A DNA stretch of 64,000 bases, from NCBI GenBank assembly GCA_002317155.1, contig DCIR01000055.1, forward strand, positions 1 through 64,000. The letters are read 5' to 3'. The notes beneath the pieces were generated by a model. The model worked only from the letters and a program-made list of their open reading frames with translations. It was not told where the DNA came from and did not search any database. This stretch comes from Lachnospiraceae bacterium UBA1721 (lineage in GTDB: Bacteria > Bacillota > Clostridia > Lachnospirales > Lachnospiraceae). Every line of letters starts with the position of its first letter. Within the stretch, counting starts at the first letter, position 1. A program made the translations under genes and the position numbers. Positions 1-7,189 of the stretch are shown here, in pieces.

Positions 1-11
1 GTCACCTCTCT

Positions 12-43
12 AAACCGTAAGCATTCGCTTGCGGTTTATTTTG
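12..43. terminator. intrinsic terminator of a gene left of the window
   Basis: An inverted repeat AAACCGTAAGC / GCTTGCGGTTT (one G-U pair) closes an ATTC tetraloop and is followed by ATTTTGT. It ends a transcript whose gene lies before base 1. The A-run on the other side would also let it work on the minus strand. Confidence 0.7.
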
Positions 44-86
44 TATAGTGGAAATGATTTTTCCGTATGAGTACAAAGGAGCAGTA

Positions 87-572
87 ATGGCAATATTAAT
101 AGGAATAGTAGTTGTTTTCATGTTGATGTTTATATTGGGGGTTCAAAGATCAATAATAGTTTTTATTGCTCTCTCTTTGATGCTTCTTTTTGCTGCATTT
201 TGCGTTATCTTTTTTATTGTTTCGTTTATTAATTTACTTAGGTCTCATAAAGATAGAGGATGTTTTGGCGGATTTATGTATTTTGATAGTGAAGAATCCA
301 CAGAGGAGAAAGATAAGAACAAGGTAGCATTTGCTTCATATAAAATAGGAGATAAACAGATTCGTAATTTATTTCCTACCGACGAATTTATGCTTAAACT
401 GTATAAAACTGATGAGGAAGTACCGCTACGAGTATGTAATATAGGAAGAAAGAGCTATGCAATTGACAGAGTGACAATGGTAATTATTTTTATAGGTCTT
501 CCTGTTTTTAGTATCATCACGGTAATACTGGTACCATTAATAATGCAATATATGTACATATTCAATGTGTGA
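87..572 (+). CDS. small integral membrane protein, function unknown
   Basis: Unrecognised protein of 161 residues. Two long hydrophobic stretches fill about residues 2-50, a charged Glu/Lys/Asp-rich soluble section lies in the middle (SEESTEEKDKNK), and a further hydrophobic hairpin (VTMVIIFIGLPVFSIITVI) occupies the C-terminal third, giving three or four membrane passes. ATG 87 is chosen because AAAGGAG sits 5 nt upstream. In-frame GTG 48 and ATG 54 have no ribosome binding site and lie in the tail of the preceding terminator. It stands alone and its neighbours give no clue to its role. Confidence 0.6.
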   Translation: MAILIGIVVVFMLMFILGVQRSIIVFIALSLMLLFAAFCVIFFIVSFINLLRSHKDRGCFGGFMYFDSEESTEEKDKNKVAFASYKIGDKQIRNLFPTDEFMLKLYKTDEEVPLRVCNIGRKSYAIDRVTMVIIFIGLPVFSIITVILVPLIMQYMYIFNV

Positions 573-581
573 ATATGCGAA

Positions 582-608
582 ATATAGTAGCTATTACTAT
601 ATGTTTTA
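582..608 (+). terminator. possible weak terminator hairpin
   Basis: ATATAGTA / TACTATAT forms an 8-bp AT-only stem with a GCTAT loop followed by GTTTT. The string ATGCGAAATAT occurs on both sides of it (about 575 and 608). The rest of the gap before 744 holds a second small hairpin (GGATTAT / ATAATCC, 688-706) and no recognisable gene. Confidence 0.35.
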
Positions 609-743
609 TGCGAAATATTTTGTTATTATATATTGTGCGTGTTCTTTGACATTTTGTCATTGAATAATGATTGCGAAATTGTAAGTAGGATTATTATAAA
701 TAATCCACTCTCAATAAATTGAACACTTTATTTGGAGAATAAT

Positions 744-1586
744 ATGAAGGTCGGATTGGTTTTATCCGGGGGGATGGCTAAAGGTGCATATCAGGTAGGT
801 GCTTTGAAGGCACTTAGCAATTACATACCTCGAGAGGATATTGTATGTATAAGCTGTGCTTCAATTGGTACGCTTAATGGATATTCGTATGCAATGAACA
901 AGCTTGATGAAGCTGAACATATGTGGAAGGAAATCTGCATTGAGGATAACAGACTTTTCATCAGCCAGGTTCTCAGAAGCTGTATTCTTCAGGAAGATAT
1001 TAAAAATCTGTATTCTCCAAACGACAAGTTCAATCATGATTTCTTTGTATCGCTTTTGGATTCTACACATATGAAGCTTAACTACAAAAATATGGCGCGA
1101 GAAGATACTAGCAAGTACGCAGCTATTCTTCGCGCAAGTGTAGCAATGCCTTTCTATAATCCATCTGTCAAAATCAACGGTAATACTTATTATGATGGCG
1201 CGATGATAGATAACATCCCTGTATATCCGTTGATAAGAAGAAATCTGGATTATATTATCTGTGTTTATTTTGATACATATTCTTACAGATTTGAGAACAA
1301 GGCTTTTGACAGTAAAGTCATTCAGATTACTTTCCCGAATGAGAATTTTATCAAGCAGTCTTTGATATTTACAAAGGATAACATCGATCACATGATAGAA
1401 ACAGGCTATGATCACACTAATTTCCTGCTTAATGAAGTGATGGGAAATGATCATACTAATATAGAACGTATTAAGCGTGGAATTACGCATAAGAATTATG
1501 ATAATACAATCCGTATTACCGGCGATGTTTTGACTACTAATTTCAATAAGTTTGCCAAGAAATTGGTTCGCAAGGATATCGGTTAA
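744..1586 (+). CDS. patatin-like phospholipase family protein
   Basis: Predicted cytoplasmic or peripheral lipid acyl hydrolase of 280 residues. The N-terminus carries the oxyanion loop (LVLSGGMAKGAYQVGAL), the nucleophile elbow appears as CASIG about residue 42, and the catalytic Asp is in YDGAMIDN about residue 153, the patatin Ser-Asp dyad order. The elbow normally reads GxSxG; here Cys replaces the first Gly, so activity is not assured. ATG 744 is taken because GGAG at 734-737 is 6 nt upstream; TTG 732 overlaps that site. The stop codon lies in a 20-bp tandem repeat. The sirtuin follows at 1658. Confidence 0.85.
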   Translation: MKVGLVLSGGMAKGAYQVGALKALSNYIPREDIVCISCASIGTLNGYSYAMNKLDEAEHMWKEICIEDNRLFISQVLRSCILQEDIKNLYSPNDKFNHDFFVSLLDSTHMKLNYKNMAREDTSKYAAILRASVAMPFYNPSVKINGNTYYDGAMIDNIPVYPLIRRNLDYIICVYFDTYSYRFENKAFDSKVIQITFPNENFIKQSLIFTKDNIDHMIETGYDHTNFLLNEVMGNDHTNIERIKRGITHKNYDNTIRITGDVLTTNFNKFAKKLVRKDIG

Positions 1587-1646
1587 TTCGCAAGTATATT
1601 GGTTAATTCTCAAGGACATTGGTTAGCAGTGACGGTCAGTTGTTAG
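1567..1646. repeat. 20-bp degenerate tandem repeat over a stop codon
   Basis: Units at 1567-1586 (TTCGCAAGGATATCGGTTAA), 1587-1606 (18 of 20 identical) and 1607-1626 (16 of 20 to the second), plus a weak fourth unit to 1646. The first unit ends in the patatin stop codon, and later copies repeat the TAA/TAG. Confidence 0.75.
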
Positions 1647-1657
1647 GAGTAATGATT

Positions 1658-2389
1658 ATGGAAAAAATAGCTGAGCTCCAAAGTATTATTGATACTTACG
1701 ACAATATTGTTTTTTTCGGTGGTGCAGGCGTATCCACAGAGAGTGGTATACCTGATTTTAGAAGTGTAGATGGCTTATATAATCAAAAGTATGATTATCC
1801 GCCTGAGACCATTTTGAGTCATTCCTTTTATATGAGAAACAGAAAGGAATTTTATCGTTTTTATAAGGATAAAATGCTGCTCGAAGATGCACAGCCCAAT
1901 GCTGCTCATATTAAGCTTGCTGAATTGGAAAAATCAGGAAAGCTGAAGGCGGTTATTACTCAGAATATAGATGGTCTTCATCAGAAAGCGGGAAGCAGGG
2001 AAGTACTGGAACTGCATGGTTCTACGCTTAGAAACTATTGTGAAAAGTGTCATACTTTTTATGATATGAAATATATGATTGAGTCGAAGGACGATTATCC
2101 GGTGTGTGAAAAATGTGGCGGACCGGTTAAGCCTGATGTGGTGCTCTATGAGGAAGGTCTTGACGACTATACTGTCAGCAAGTCGATTCAGTATATAAGT
2201 GAGGCTCAGGTGTTGATTATTGCCGGAACTTCACTTGCAGTATATCCGGCGGCCGGACTAATAGATTATTTCAAGGGTGAGAAGCTTGTGGTGATAAACA
2301 AGGCTTCAACACCTAGGGATAATTTTGCTGATTTGGTGATAAATGTGCCTATTGGTGAGGTGCTTTCTCAAATCAAAGTGCAGGGATAA
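1658..2389 (+). CDS. cobB: sirtuin, NAD-dependent protein deacylase
   Basis: Removes acyl groups from protein lysines using NAD+, giving nicotinamide and O-acyl-ADP-ribose; cytosolic. All sirtuin signatures are present in 243 residues: the NAD loop GAGVSTESGIPDFRS, TQNIDGLHQKAG, the catalytic His in LELHGS, two CxxC pairs (CEKC and CEKC) for the structural zinc, and GTSLAVYPAAG. ATG 1658 is preferred because GGAG (1646-1649) is 8 nt upstream; ATG 1652 is too close. This is the family's usual bacterial length. It follows the patatin-like gene with no clear terminator, so the two may be co-transcribed; no functional link is evident. Confidence 0.95.
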   Translation: MEKIAELQSIIDTYDNIVFFGGAGVSTESGIPDFRSVDGLYNQKYDYPPETILSHSFYMRNRKEFYRFYKDKMLLEDAQPNAAHIKLAELEKSGKLKAVITQNIDGLHQKAGSREVLELHGSTLRNYCEKCHTFYDMKYMIESKDDYPVCEKCGGPVKPDVVLYEEGLDDYTVSKSIQYISEAQVLIIAGTSLAVYPAAGLIDYFKGEKLVVINKASTPRDNFADLVINVPIGEVLSQIKVQG

Positions 2390-2402
2390 TGAACGCATAT
2401 TA

Positions 2403-2460
2403 AGATACAGATATATGTTTGAGGATGTATAAAAAGCAGATATTTGTGTTTGGGATATAA
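2403..2460. repeat. approximate 29-bp tandem duplication downstream of the sirtuin gene
   Basis: Two adjacent copies share CAGATAT-(A/T)TGT and GTTTG-GGAT blocks, with one small gap and several substitutions. The copies begin about a dozen bases after the sirtuin stop codon. Confidence 0.45.
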
Positions 2461-2499
2461 GTAGTGAATGGCGAGATCATTCACAGGAGGAAAATGATT

Positions 2500-4410
2500 A
2501 TGAAAAAGAGATTATTAGCTATTTTGCTGGCGACAGCAATGGCAACTACAATGCTTAGTGCTTGTGGTAAGGAATCTAATTCTTCAAGAGTAGAAGATGA
2601 GGATGACGATGACGACAAAGACGATGATGATAAAGATTCGGGTTCATCAAGCGTTGACACAACAGGACTTCAGAGCGCGCTTAATGTTGATTTGAGCAGT
2701 CTCGATTTATTCAGAGGCGATGATATGTGTGAGGCTTCATGGTGCGATTTTAGCTTGCTGCTTAAGGCATTTACTGACAGCCAGACATATGAAGACCTTG
2801 AGGCTGCCGGAATAGTTATTCCTGACAGAACCGTTACAGAGGCGAGAGACATCTATGACAGCCTTGATTATACTGAAGAGATGTTCTATGGAACATATTG
2901 TACTAATCACACAGAATCAGAGTACTACACTCATTTTTCTATAGATAATCCTTCTGATGGATTTATCGATAATGCAACCTGGCAGCCGGCTTCAAACATT
3001 TTTTCAACCAATGAAGCAGACTATGAGTACAGCTGGGAGATGAAGGTACTTGATAAGGAAATATCAGTGCTTCCTTATGCATTTTCCGCAGGTAAGGGAT
3101 CAATTAACCAGGGTGTAGAGTTCACCAGCGGAATACAGTATCTGGTATCTGATACAACTCACCATTATATAAAGCTGTCATATGCGGCAAGGGATCCTCA
3201 GAATCCTACTGACTATAGTACTGCTACCCAGATTGCAGCATACGAGATTGAGGATGGTAAGCTGAAGGTTAATTTTGTCAGTGGCTGGAGCTACGATGAG
3301 GATAATAATTCAGCTTCTGTTAGATTTTCTGATCACTATGAAGAGTATGATTTTTCATTCCAGGGAATATACATTACTCTGAGCAATGAAAATGGCTCTG
3401 TAACAATGTGCAGCAGACAGTTCAGTGATTATTCAGCAGACAGTCAGGGAACTTTGCTTGCACTTATAGATGGTGATATGGCTGAGGGCCAGGAGCCAAT
3501 GGATGGCTTGATTGATGAAATATATTTTACTGCTTCAGCAAGAAAGCCCGGCGAGAAGAATTATGTATCTTTGTATATGTATGATGCATCAGGAAGCTAT
3601 GCTTATGGCGAAGAGTATGCTTATGCTTCTAGCAGTACGAGAGATTCACTGATTCGTATTGATGAAGATGGATTGTTCTCTTTGGCATATGCTGATAGTG
3701 ATGGCAATATTCATCAGGGAAAATTTGTGTGGTTTAACTGCAATGATGATGGATTGATTCTTGCAAATAAGGATAATGTGTATTATTTCATGTCTACTTT
3801 TATGGCAGATTCGCTTTATCATGTAGATGATGTTGTGTTCGATTTCGGAAGCAATATTTCCGGTGATGATATGCAGGCAATCGGAAACATGGATCAGGAT
3901 GCACTTCAGATTATTTTTGATACCAGAGATGATTTGCTTGATGATCTGCGTGAAGCTTTTGACAGAGAGGGTGTGGACGCGGATGTTGATGAAGAGACCG
4001 GTGAGATTACTCTTAATTCTGAGATTCTCTTTGGCAATGATGAGTACGAGGTATCAGAAGACGGTAAGGTAACACTTGCTAAATTTATTGGATGCTTCGC
4101 AGAAGTCCTTGATAAGGATGAGTATGATGATTTCATCAAGGATATTCTGATTCAGGGTCATACCGATACAAACGGAAGCTATGATTACAATCTTGAGTTG
4201 TCTCAGAAGAGAGCAGACGCAGTTATGGAGTATTGCATTAACGATGCGGGATTGACTGATGATCAGTCGGCAAATATGGCAATGCTTATGATTTCAGAGG
4301 GATGCTCATTTGACTATCCTATCTATGATGAAGATGGAAACGTAGATATGGCAGCATCAAGAAGAGTAACATTTACCTTCCATATCAATGTAGATTATAG
4401 AAGAGAATAA
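2500..4410 (+). CDS. lipoprotein with C-terminal OmpA-like domain
   Basis: Exported lipoprotein of 636 residues. MKKRLLAILLATAMATTMLS is a type II signal peptide and LSAC the lipobox. A low-complexity acidic linker (EDEDDDDDKDDDDKD) follows. The centre is rich in Tyr, Ser and Asp and unrecognised. The C-terminal ~120 residues match the OmpA/MotB peptidoglycan-binding fold (GHTDTNGSYDYNLELSQKRA). Anchored to the membrane, it could bind the wall through this domain. ATG 2500 is chosen because AGGAGG (2485-2490) is 9 nt upstream. It is a single gene, followed by the hairpin at 4447. Confidence 0.75.
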   Translation: MKKRLLAILLATAMATTMLSACGKESNSSRVEDEDDDDDKDDDDKDSGSSSVDTTGLQSALNVDLSSLDLFRGDDMCEASWCDFSLLLKAFTDSQTYEDLEAAGIVIPDRTVTEARDIYDSLDYTEEMFYGTYCTNHTESEYYTHFSIDNPSDGFIDNATWQPASNIFSTNEADYEYSWEMKVLDKEISVLPYAFSAGKGSINQGVEFTSGIQYLVSDTTHHYIKLSYAARDPQNPTDYSTATQIAAYEIEDGKLKVNFVSGWSYDEDNNSASVRFSDHYEEYDFSFQGIYITLSNENGSVTMCSRQFSDYSADSQGTLLALIDGDMAEGQEPMDGLIDEIYFTASARKPGEKNYVSLYMYDASGSYAYGEEYAYASSSTRDSLIRIDEDGLFSLAYADSDGNIHQGKFVWFNCNDDGLILANKDNVYYFMSTFMADSLYHVDDVVFDFGSNISGDDMQAIGNMDQDALQIIFDTRDDLLDDLREAFDREGVDADVDEETGEITLNSEILFGNDEYEVSEDGKVTLAKFIGCFAEVLDKDEYDDFIKDILIQGHTDTNGSYDYNLELSQKRADAVMEYCINDAGLTDDQSANMAMLMISEGCSFDYPIYDEDGNVDMAASRRVTFTFHINVDYRRE

Positions 4411-4446
4411 TAACGTAAAAGAATTCGCATTAAGACTTGCAAACCG

Positions 4447-4486
4447 CGGAGTTCTATGATATTATAGGACTCCGTGATATATTTTC
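4447..4486 (+). terminator. hairpin between the lipoprotein gene and rpsF (terminator or S6 leader)
   Basis: CGGAGTTCTAT / ATAGGACTCCG pairs over 11 bp (one G-U) around a 6-nt loop, followed by only a weak U-run (ATATATTTTCC). It may end the lipoprotein transcript. It also lies where rpsF leaders of many bacteria carry an S6:S18-binding structure, and the bases before it (CCG) would fit, but I cannot confirm that fold. Confidence 0.55.
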
Positions 4487-4531
4487 CTTGCTCGCATTGA
4501 GCGGGCCAGAGACCAAAAGGAGGTAACTAAA

Positions 4532-4822
4532 ATGACCAAGTATGAATTAGCCGTGATTGTCAGCGCTAACCTCGAAGACGAGCAGAGAACTGCTACTGTT
4601 GATAAGGTTAAGGCTCTCGTAGAGAGATTCGGTGGCAATATCACAGAGGTGGATGACTGGGGCAAGAAGAAGCTTGCTTACGAGATCCAGAAGATGAAGG
4701 AAGCATACTACTACTTCATTCGTTTCGAGGCTGATGTAACTGCTCCTGCAGAAATCGAGAGCAGAATCCGTATTATGGACGGTGTCATCAGATTCTTAGT
4801 CGTTAGACAGGACGAAGCATAA
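4532..4822 (+). CDS. rpsF: 30S ribosomal protein S6
   Basis: Component of the small ribosomal subunit platform, pairing with S18. Its 96 residues are full length, with the family start (MTKYELAVIVSANLEDEQ) and the core DWGKKKLAYEIQKMKEAYY. AAAGGAGGTAACTAAA directly precedes the ATG and is close to an ideal ribosome binding site. It is first in the classic rpsF-ssb-rpsR operon, 15 nt before ssb. Its leader may be autoregulated by the S6:S18 complex, as known in other bacteria. Confidence 0.98.
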   Translation: MTKYELAVIVSANLEDEQRTATVDKVKALVERFGGNITEVDDWGKKKLAYEIQKMKEAYYYFIRFEADVTAPAEIESRIRIMDGVIRFLVVRQDEA

Positions 4823-4837
4823 GAAAGAGAGTAACGT

Positions 4838-5278
4838 ATGAACAAAGTAATTCTTATGGGTAGACTTACCCGCGACCCCGAGGTTAGAGTTTCTCAGGGT
4901 GAGAGACAGACCAATATTGGAAGATTTTCAATCGCTGTAGATCGTAGATTTAAGCGCGAAGGACAGCCTGATGCAGACTTTTTCAACTGCACTGCTTTTG
5001 GCAGACAGGCAGAGTTTATTGAGAAGTATCTTCATAAGGGAACCAAGGTTGTCGTTGTAGGAAGCATTCAGAATGATAACTACACCAACAAGGACGGCGT
5101 ACAGCAGTACAGCGTTCAGATTATGGTTGACGAGATTGAGTTCGCTGAGAGCAAGAATGCATCAGGCGAGAGCAATTATGGTGGCGGATATAACAACGCA
5201 GCACCTGCATCAAACACTCAGCCCGGTGGTTTCATGAATATTCCTGACGGCATTGTCGAAGAATTACCGTTTACCTAA
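4838..5278 (+). CDS. ssb: single-stranded DNA-binding protein
   Basis: Binds and protects single-stranded DNA in replication, repair and recombination. The OB fold fills residues 1-105 ([49 protein letters not shown]). A Gly/Asn-rich tail ends in EELPFT, a variant of the acidic partner-binding tip usually ending in PF. It sits between rpsF and rpsR, the normal position in Firmicutes. 146 residues, typical length. Confidence 0.98.
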   Translation: MNKVILMGRLTRDPEVRVSQGERQTNIGRFSIAVDRRFKREGQPDADFFNCTAFGRQAEFIEKYLHKGTKVVVVGSIQNDNYTNKDGVQQYSVQIMVDEIEFAESKNASGESNYGGGYNNAAPASNTQPGGFMNIPDGIVEELPFT

Positions 5279-5304
5279 GCGTATTATTTCAGGAGGATTT
5301 TATT

Positions 5305-5568
5305 ATGGCATTCACAAAGACCGAGCGTCCTGATGGCCCTGCAAGAAGAAAGGGTGGCATCCGTAGACGTAAGAAGGTTTGTATTTTCTGTGGTAAGGAC
5401 AACGTTATCGATTACAAGGATTCAGCAAAGCTGAAGAAGTTTGTTTCTGAGAGAGGCAAGATTCTTCCCCGCCGCATCACCGGTAACTGTGCAAAGCATC
5501 AGAGAGAGCTTACTACTGCTATCAAGAGAGCACGTCAGTTAGCACTTATGCCTTATGTACAGGATTAA
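5305..5568 (+). CDS. rpsR: 30S ribosomal protein S18, zinc-ribbon form
   Basis: Small-subunit protein that binds S6. Its 87 residues contain the S18 core ([33 protein letters not shown]). CIFC and the later CAKH give a Cys-Cys-Cys-His set, the zinc-binding version of S18. AGGAGG precedes the ATG. It is last in the operon and is followed by a strong terminator. Confidence 0.98.
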   Translation: MAFTKTERPDGPARRKGGIRRRKKVCIFCGKDNVIDYKDSAKLKKFVSERGKILPRRITGNCAKHQRELTTAIKRARQLALMPYVQD

Positions 5569-5600
5569 TACAGACTGTATTAAGTTAAAATGAAAAATGA

Positions 5601-5631
5601 AGGCACTTCCCATTTGGGAGGTGCCTTTTTT
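5601..5631 (+). terminator. intrinsic terminator of rpsF-ssb-rpsR
   Basis: AGGCACTTCCC / GGGAGGTGCCT (one G-U) with an ATTT loop runs straight into a T-run. A textbook strong terminator. Confidence 0.95.
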
Positions 5632-5706
5632 ATGGTGTGTAAGGGGATGCGGGGAGCAATATTGAGAATAAATGCTACTTGGTAGGTGTAAAGATATGTA
5701 GAAAAA

Positions 5707-5735
5707 TGGACACGGTATATACTAAAAGGTATAAT
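5707..5735 (+). promoter_or_regulatory. sigma-A-type promoter of the first polysaccharide gene
   Basis: TGGACA, a 17-nt spacer, then TATAAT. Transcription would start near 5742, leaving a leader of about 75 nt that contains the hairpin at 5772. Confidence 0.65.
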
Positions 5736-5771
5736 ATACTGAAGGGCTTGCTGATATGACTAACAGCGGAT

Positions 5772-5797
5772 GATTCCGTGATTGATGGTACGGAATC
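5772..5797 (+). promoter_or_regulatory. hairpin in the leader of the first polysaccharide gene
   Basis: GATTCCGT and ACGGAATC pair perfectly over 8 bp around a 10-nt loop. The stem ends 6 nt before the GGGAG ribosome binding site, so it could influence translation start or RNA stability. There is no U-run, so it is not a terminator. Confidence 0.45.
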
Positions 5798-5815
5798 TAT
5801 ATGGGAGAACAGTCG

Positions 5816-6976
5816 ATGATAGAAACTTTAAACTTCCTTTCTGATAAACAAAAAGAAATATATCAAAAAATGCAGGGATATTTAGGCCTGGCACTTTTGA
5901 CATACTATTTTATAGCCAAGGTGCTGGAGAGATTTAGCTTTACATTAATCAGACCATACTTCTCGTGGAAGGTGTTTACTGTACTTGCGGTAGGATATAT
6001 ATTGCTATTTTGTAAGTTTACATGGAAATCGATACTCGCAACGGCAGTGGTTATGATAATATCCTGCGGTACAGGGGAGTGGTACAACTACTGTGGATTT
6101 CTATTTATAATAATTTGCTCAAAGGTTGATCTGAAGAAGCTTGAGATAATAGTATTTACTATACTAACGAGCTTTATTGGAACATCGGCACTGTTGGTGA
6201 AGTTGGGGAAGATAAGCAGTAATGATAGATCAGTGATAGAATCGCGAGGATATAATATTGAATGGTTTGGATTGACAAGGCATTCTCTTGGTATGGTTCA
6301 CCCTAACACTGCGGGATTACTTGTGGCAGAAGCTATACTGCTTATGTTTATGATATTTTGGACGAAATTGAAGTGGTGGCATTGGGTGATTGCGGTAGGG
6401 GGATTTGTTTTTATATGGAAGTATATTGATTGCAGATCAGCGATGGTGTTGCTTGGAAGTTCGATACTTTTTATGATTATTATCAGAATATTGCCGAAAA
6501 TAATTGAAAATAAGGTGATTCAGGTATTGCTTTCACTGTTCCCGGTATTTATGGCAGCTTCTTCTTTTTTTGTGGCATATCTTTTTGACAAAGGAAATGA
6601 GTTTGCTGTGAGTGTTTATAAAATGAGTTCAGGGCGAGTTTCCGTTTTGCGAGATGCAATAAAGACTACTGAAATTACTTTGTTTGGAAATTACGATGGA
6701 TATTATCTTGATAATATGTATGGATGGAGTTTATACGTACATGGTATTTTATTTGCTTTGCTAATAGTTATATTGTATGTTTTGGCATTGTATAAGTTGT
6801 TAAAGGATAAGAACTATGTAGTTGCTGCAGTTGGAATGGGATACGCATGTTTTTCCTTTTTCGAAAATCTTGCATCAAATCCTGTATATAACCCATTTTG
6901 GTGGGGAGCAGGAGCTTTGATAATGGCAAAAGAAGTAACATCGAATGTGACAGCAAATACAAACGTTGAGATATAA
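5816..6976 (+). CDS. O-antigen ligase/polymerase-like membrane protein
   Basis: Polytopic membrane protein (386 residues, about ten hydrophobic segments) with the outline of the Wzy/WaaL O-antigen polymerase-ligase group: a long extracytoplasmic section in the second half (ISSNDRSVIESRGYN, HPNTAGLLVAEAILL) and a late loop with GNYDGYYLDNMYGW. The HPNTAG motif resembles the conserved His-rich loop of ligases. GGGAG 8 nt upstream favours ATG 5816 over ATG 5801. It is the first gene of the polysaccharide locus and has its own promoter and terminator. A second such protein lies at 13251; which one polymerises and which ligates is not decidable here. Confidence 0.7.
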   Translation: MIETLNFLSDKQKEIYQKMQGYLGLALLTYYFIAKVLERFSFTLIRPYFSWKVFTVLAVGYILLFCKFTWKSILATAVVMIISCGTGEWYNYCGFLFIIICSKVDLKKLEIIVFTILTSFIGTSALLVKLGKISSNDRSVIESRGYNIEWFGLTRHSLGMVHPNTAGLLVAEAILLMFMIFWTKLKWWHWVIAVGGFVFIWKYIDCRSAMVLLGSSILFMIIIRILPKIIENKVIQVLLSLFPVFMAASSFFVAYLFDKGNEFAVSVYKMSSGRVSVLRDAIKTTEITLFGNYDGYYLDNMYGWSLYVHGILFALLIVILYVLALYKLLKDKNYVVAAVGMGYACFSFFENLASNPVYNPFWWGAGALIMAKEVTSNVTANTNVEI

Positions 6977-7003
6977 AAATGAATAATGATTGAAAATTAA
7001 TGC

Positions 7004-7040
7004 AGGCAGCGCTTTTTTTATGAATAAGCGCTGCTTGTTT
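7004..7040 (+). terminator. terminator after the first polysaccharide gene
   Basis: AGGCAGCGCTT / AAGCGCTGCTT pairs over 11 bp (one G-U) with an 11-nt loop and a short T-rich tail (GTTT). It separates this gene from the main gene series starting at 7190. Confidence 0.65.
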
Positions 7041-7134
7041 ACATAATGAATTATGAACAAATATTAAGATTGATTTTAGTGAAATATACTTATATATTTT
7101 ACTAATTCTCTAAAAAATGATAAAATATATAGAA

Positions 7135-7164
7135 TTGACAAAAAATGCCTACTTGGTGACATAT
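7135..7164 (+). promoter_or_regulatory. possible promoter of the main polysaccharide operon
   Basis: A perfect TTGACA is followed after 18 nt by the poor match ACATAT. The spacer contains AATGCCTACTTGGT, which recurs in slightly shorter form at 5671, upstream of the other polysaccharide promoter, and may be a regulator site. Confidence 0.35.
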
Positions 7165-7189
7165 ATCAAACTAATAGTGGAGACTAGGA

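Noticed and set aside
861..1619. A 252-codon minus-strand open frame opposite the patatin-like gene
   Set aside because: The plus strand has clear patatin motifs and a ribosome binding site; the minus frame gives a Cys/Ile/Ser-rich peptide with no recognisable family.
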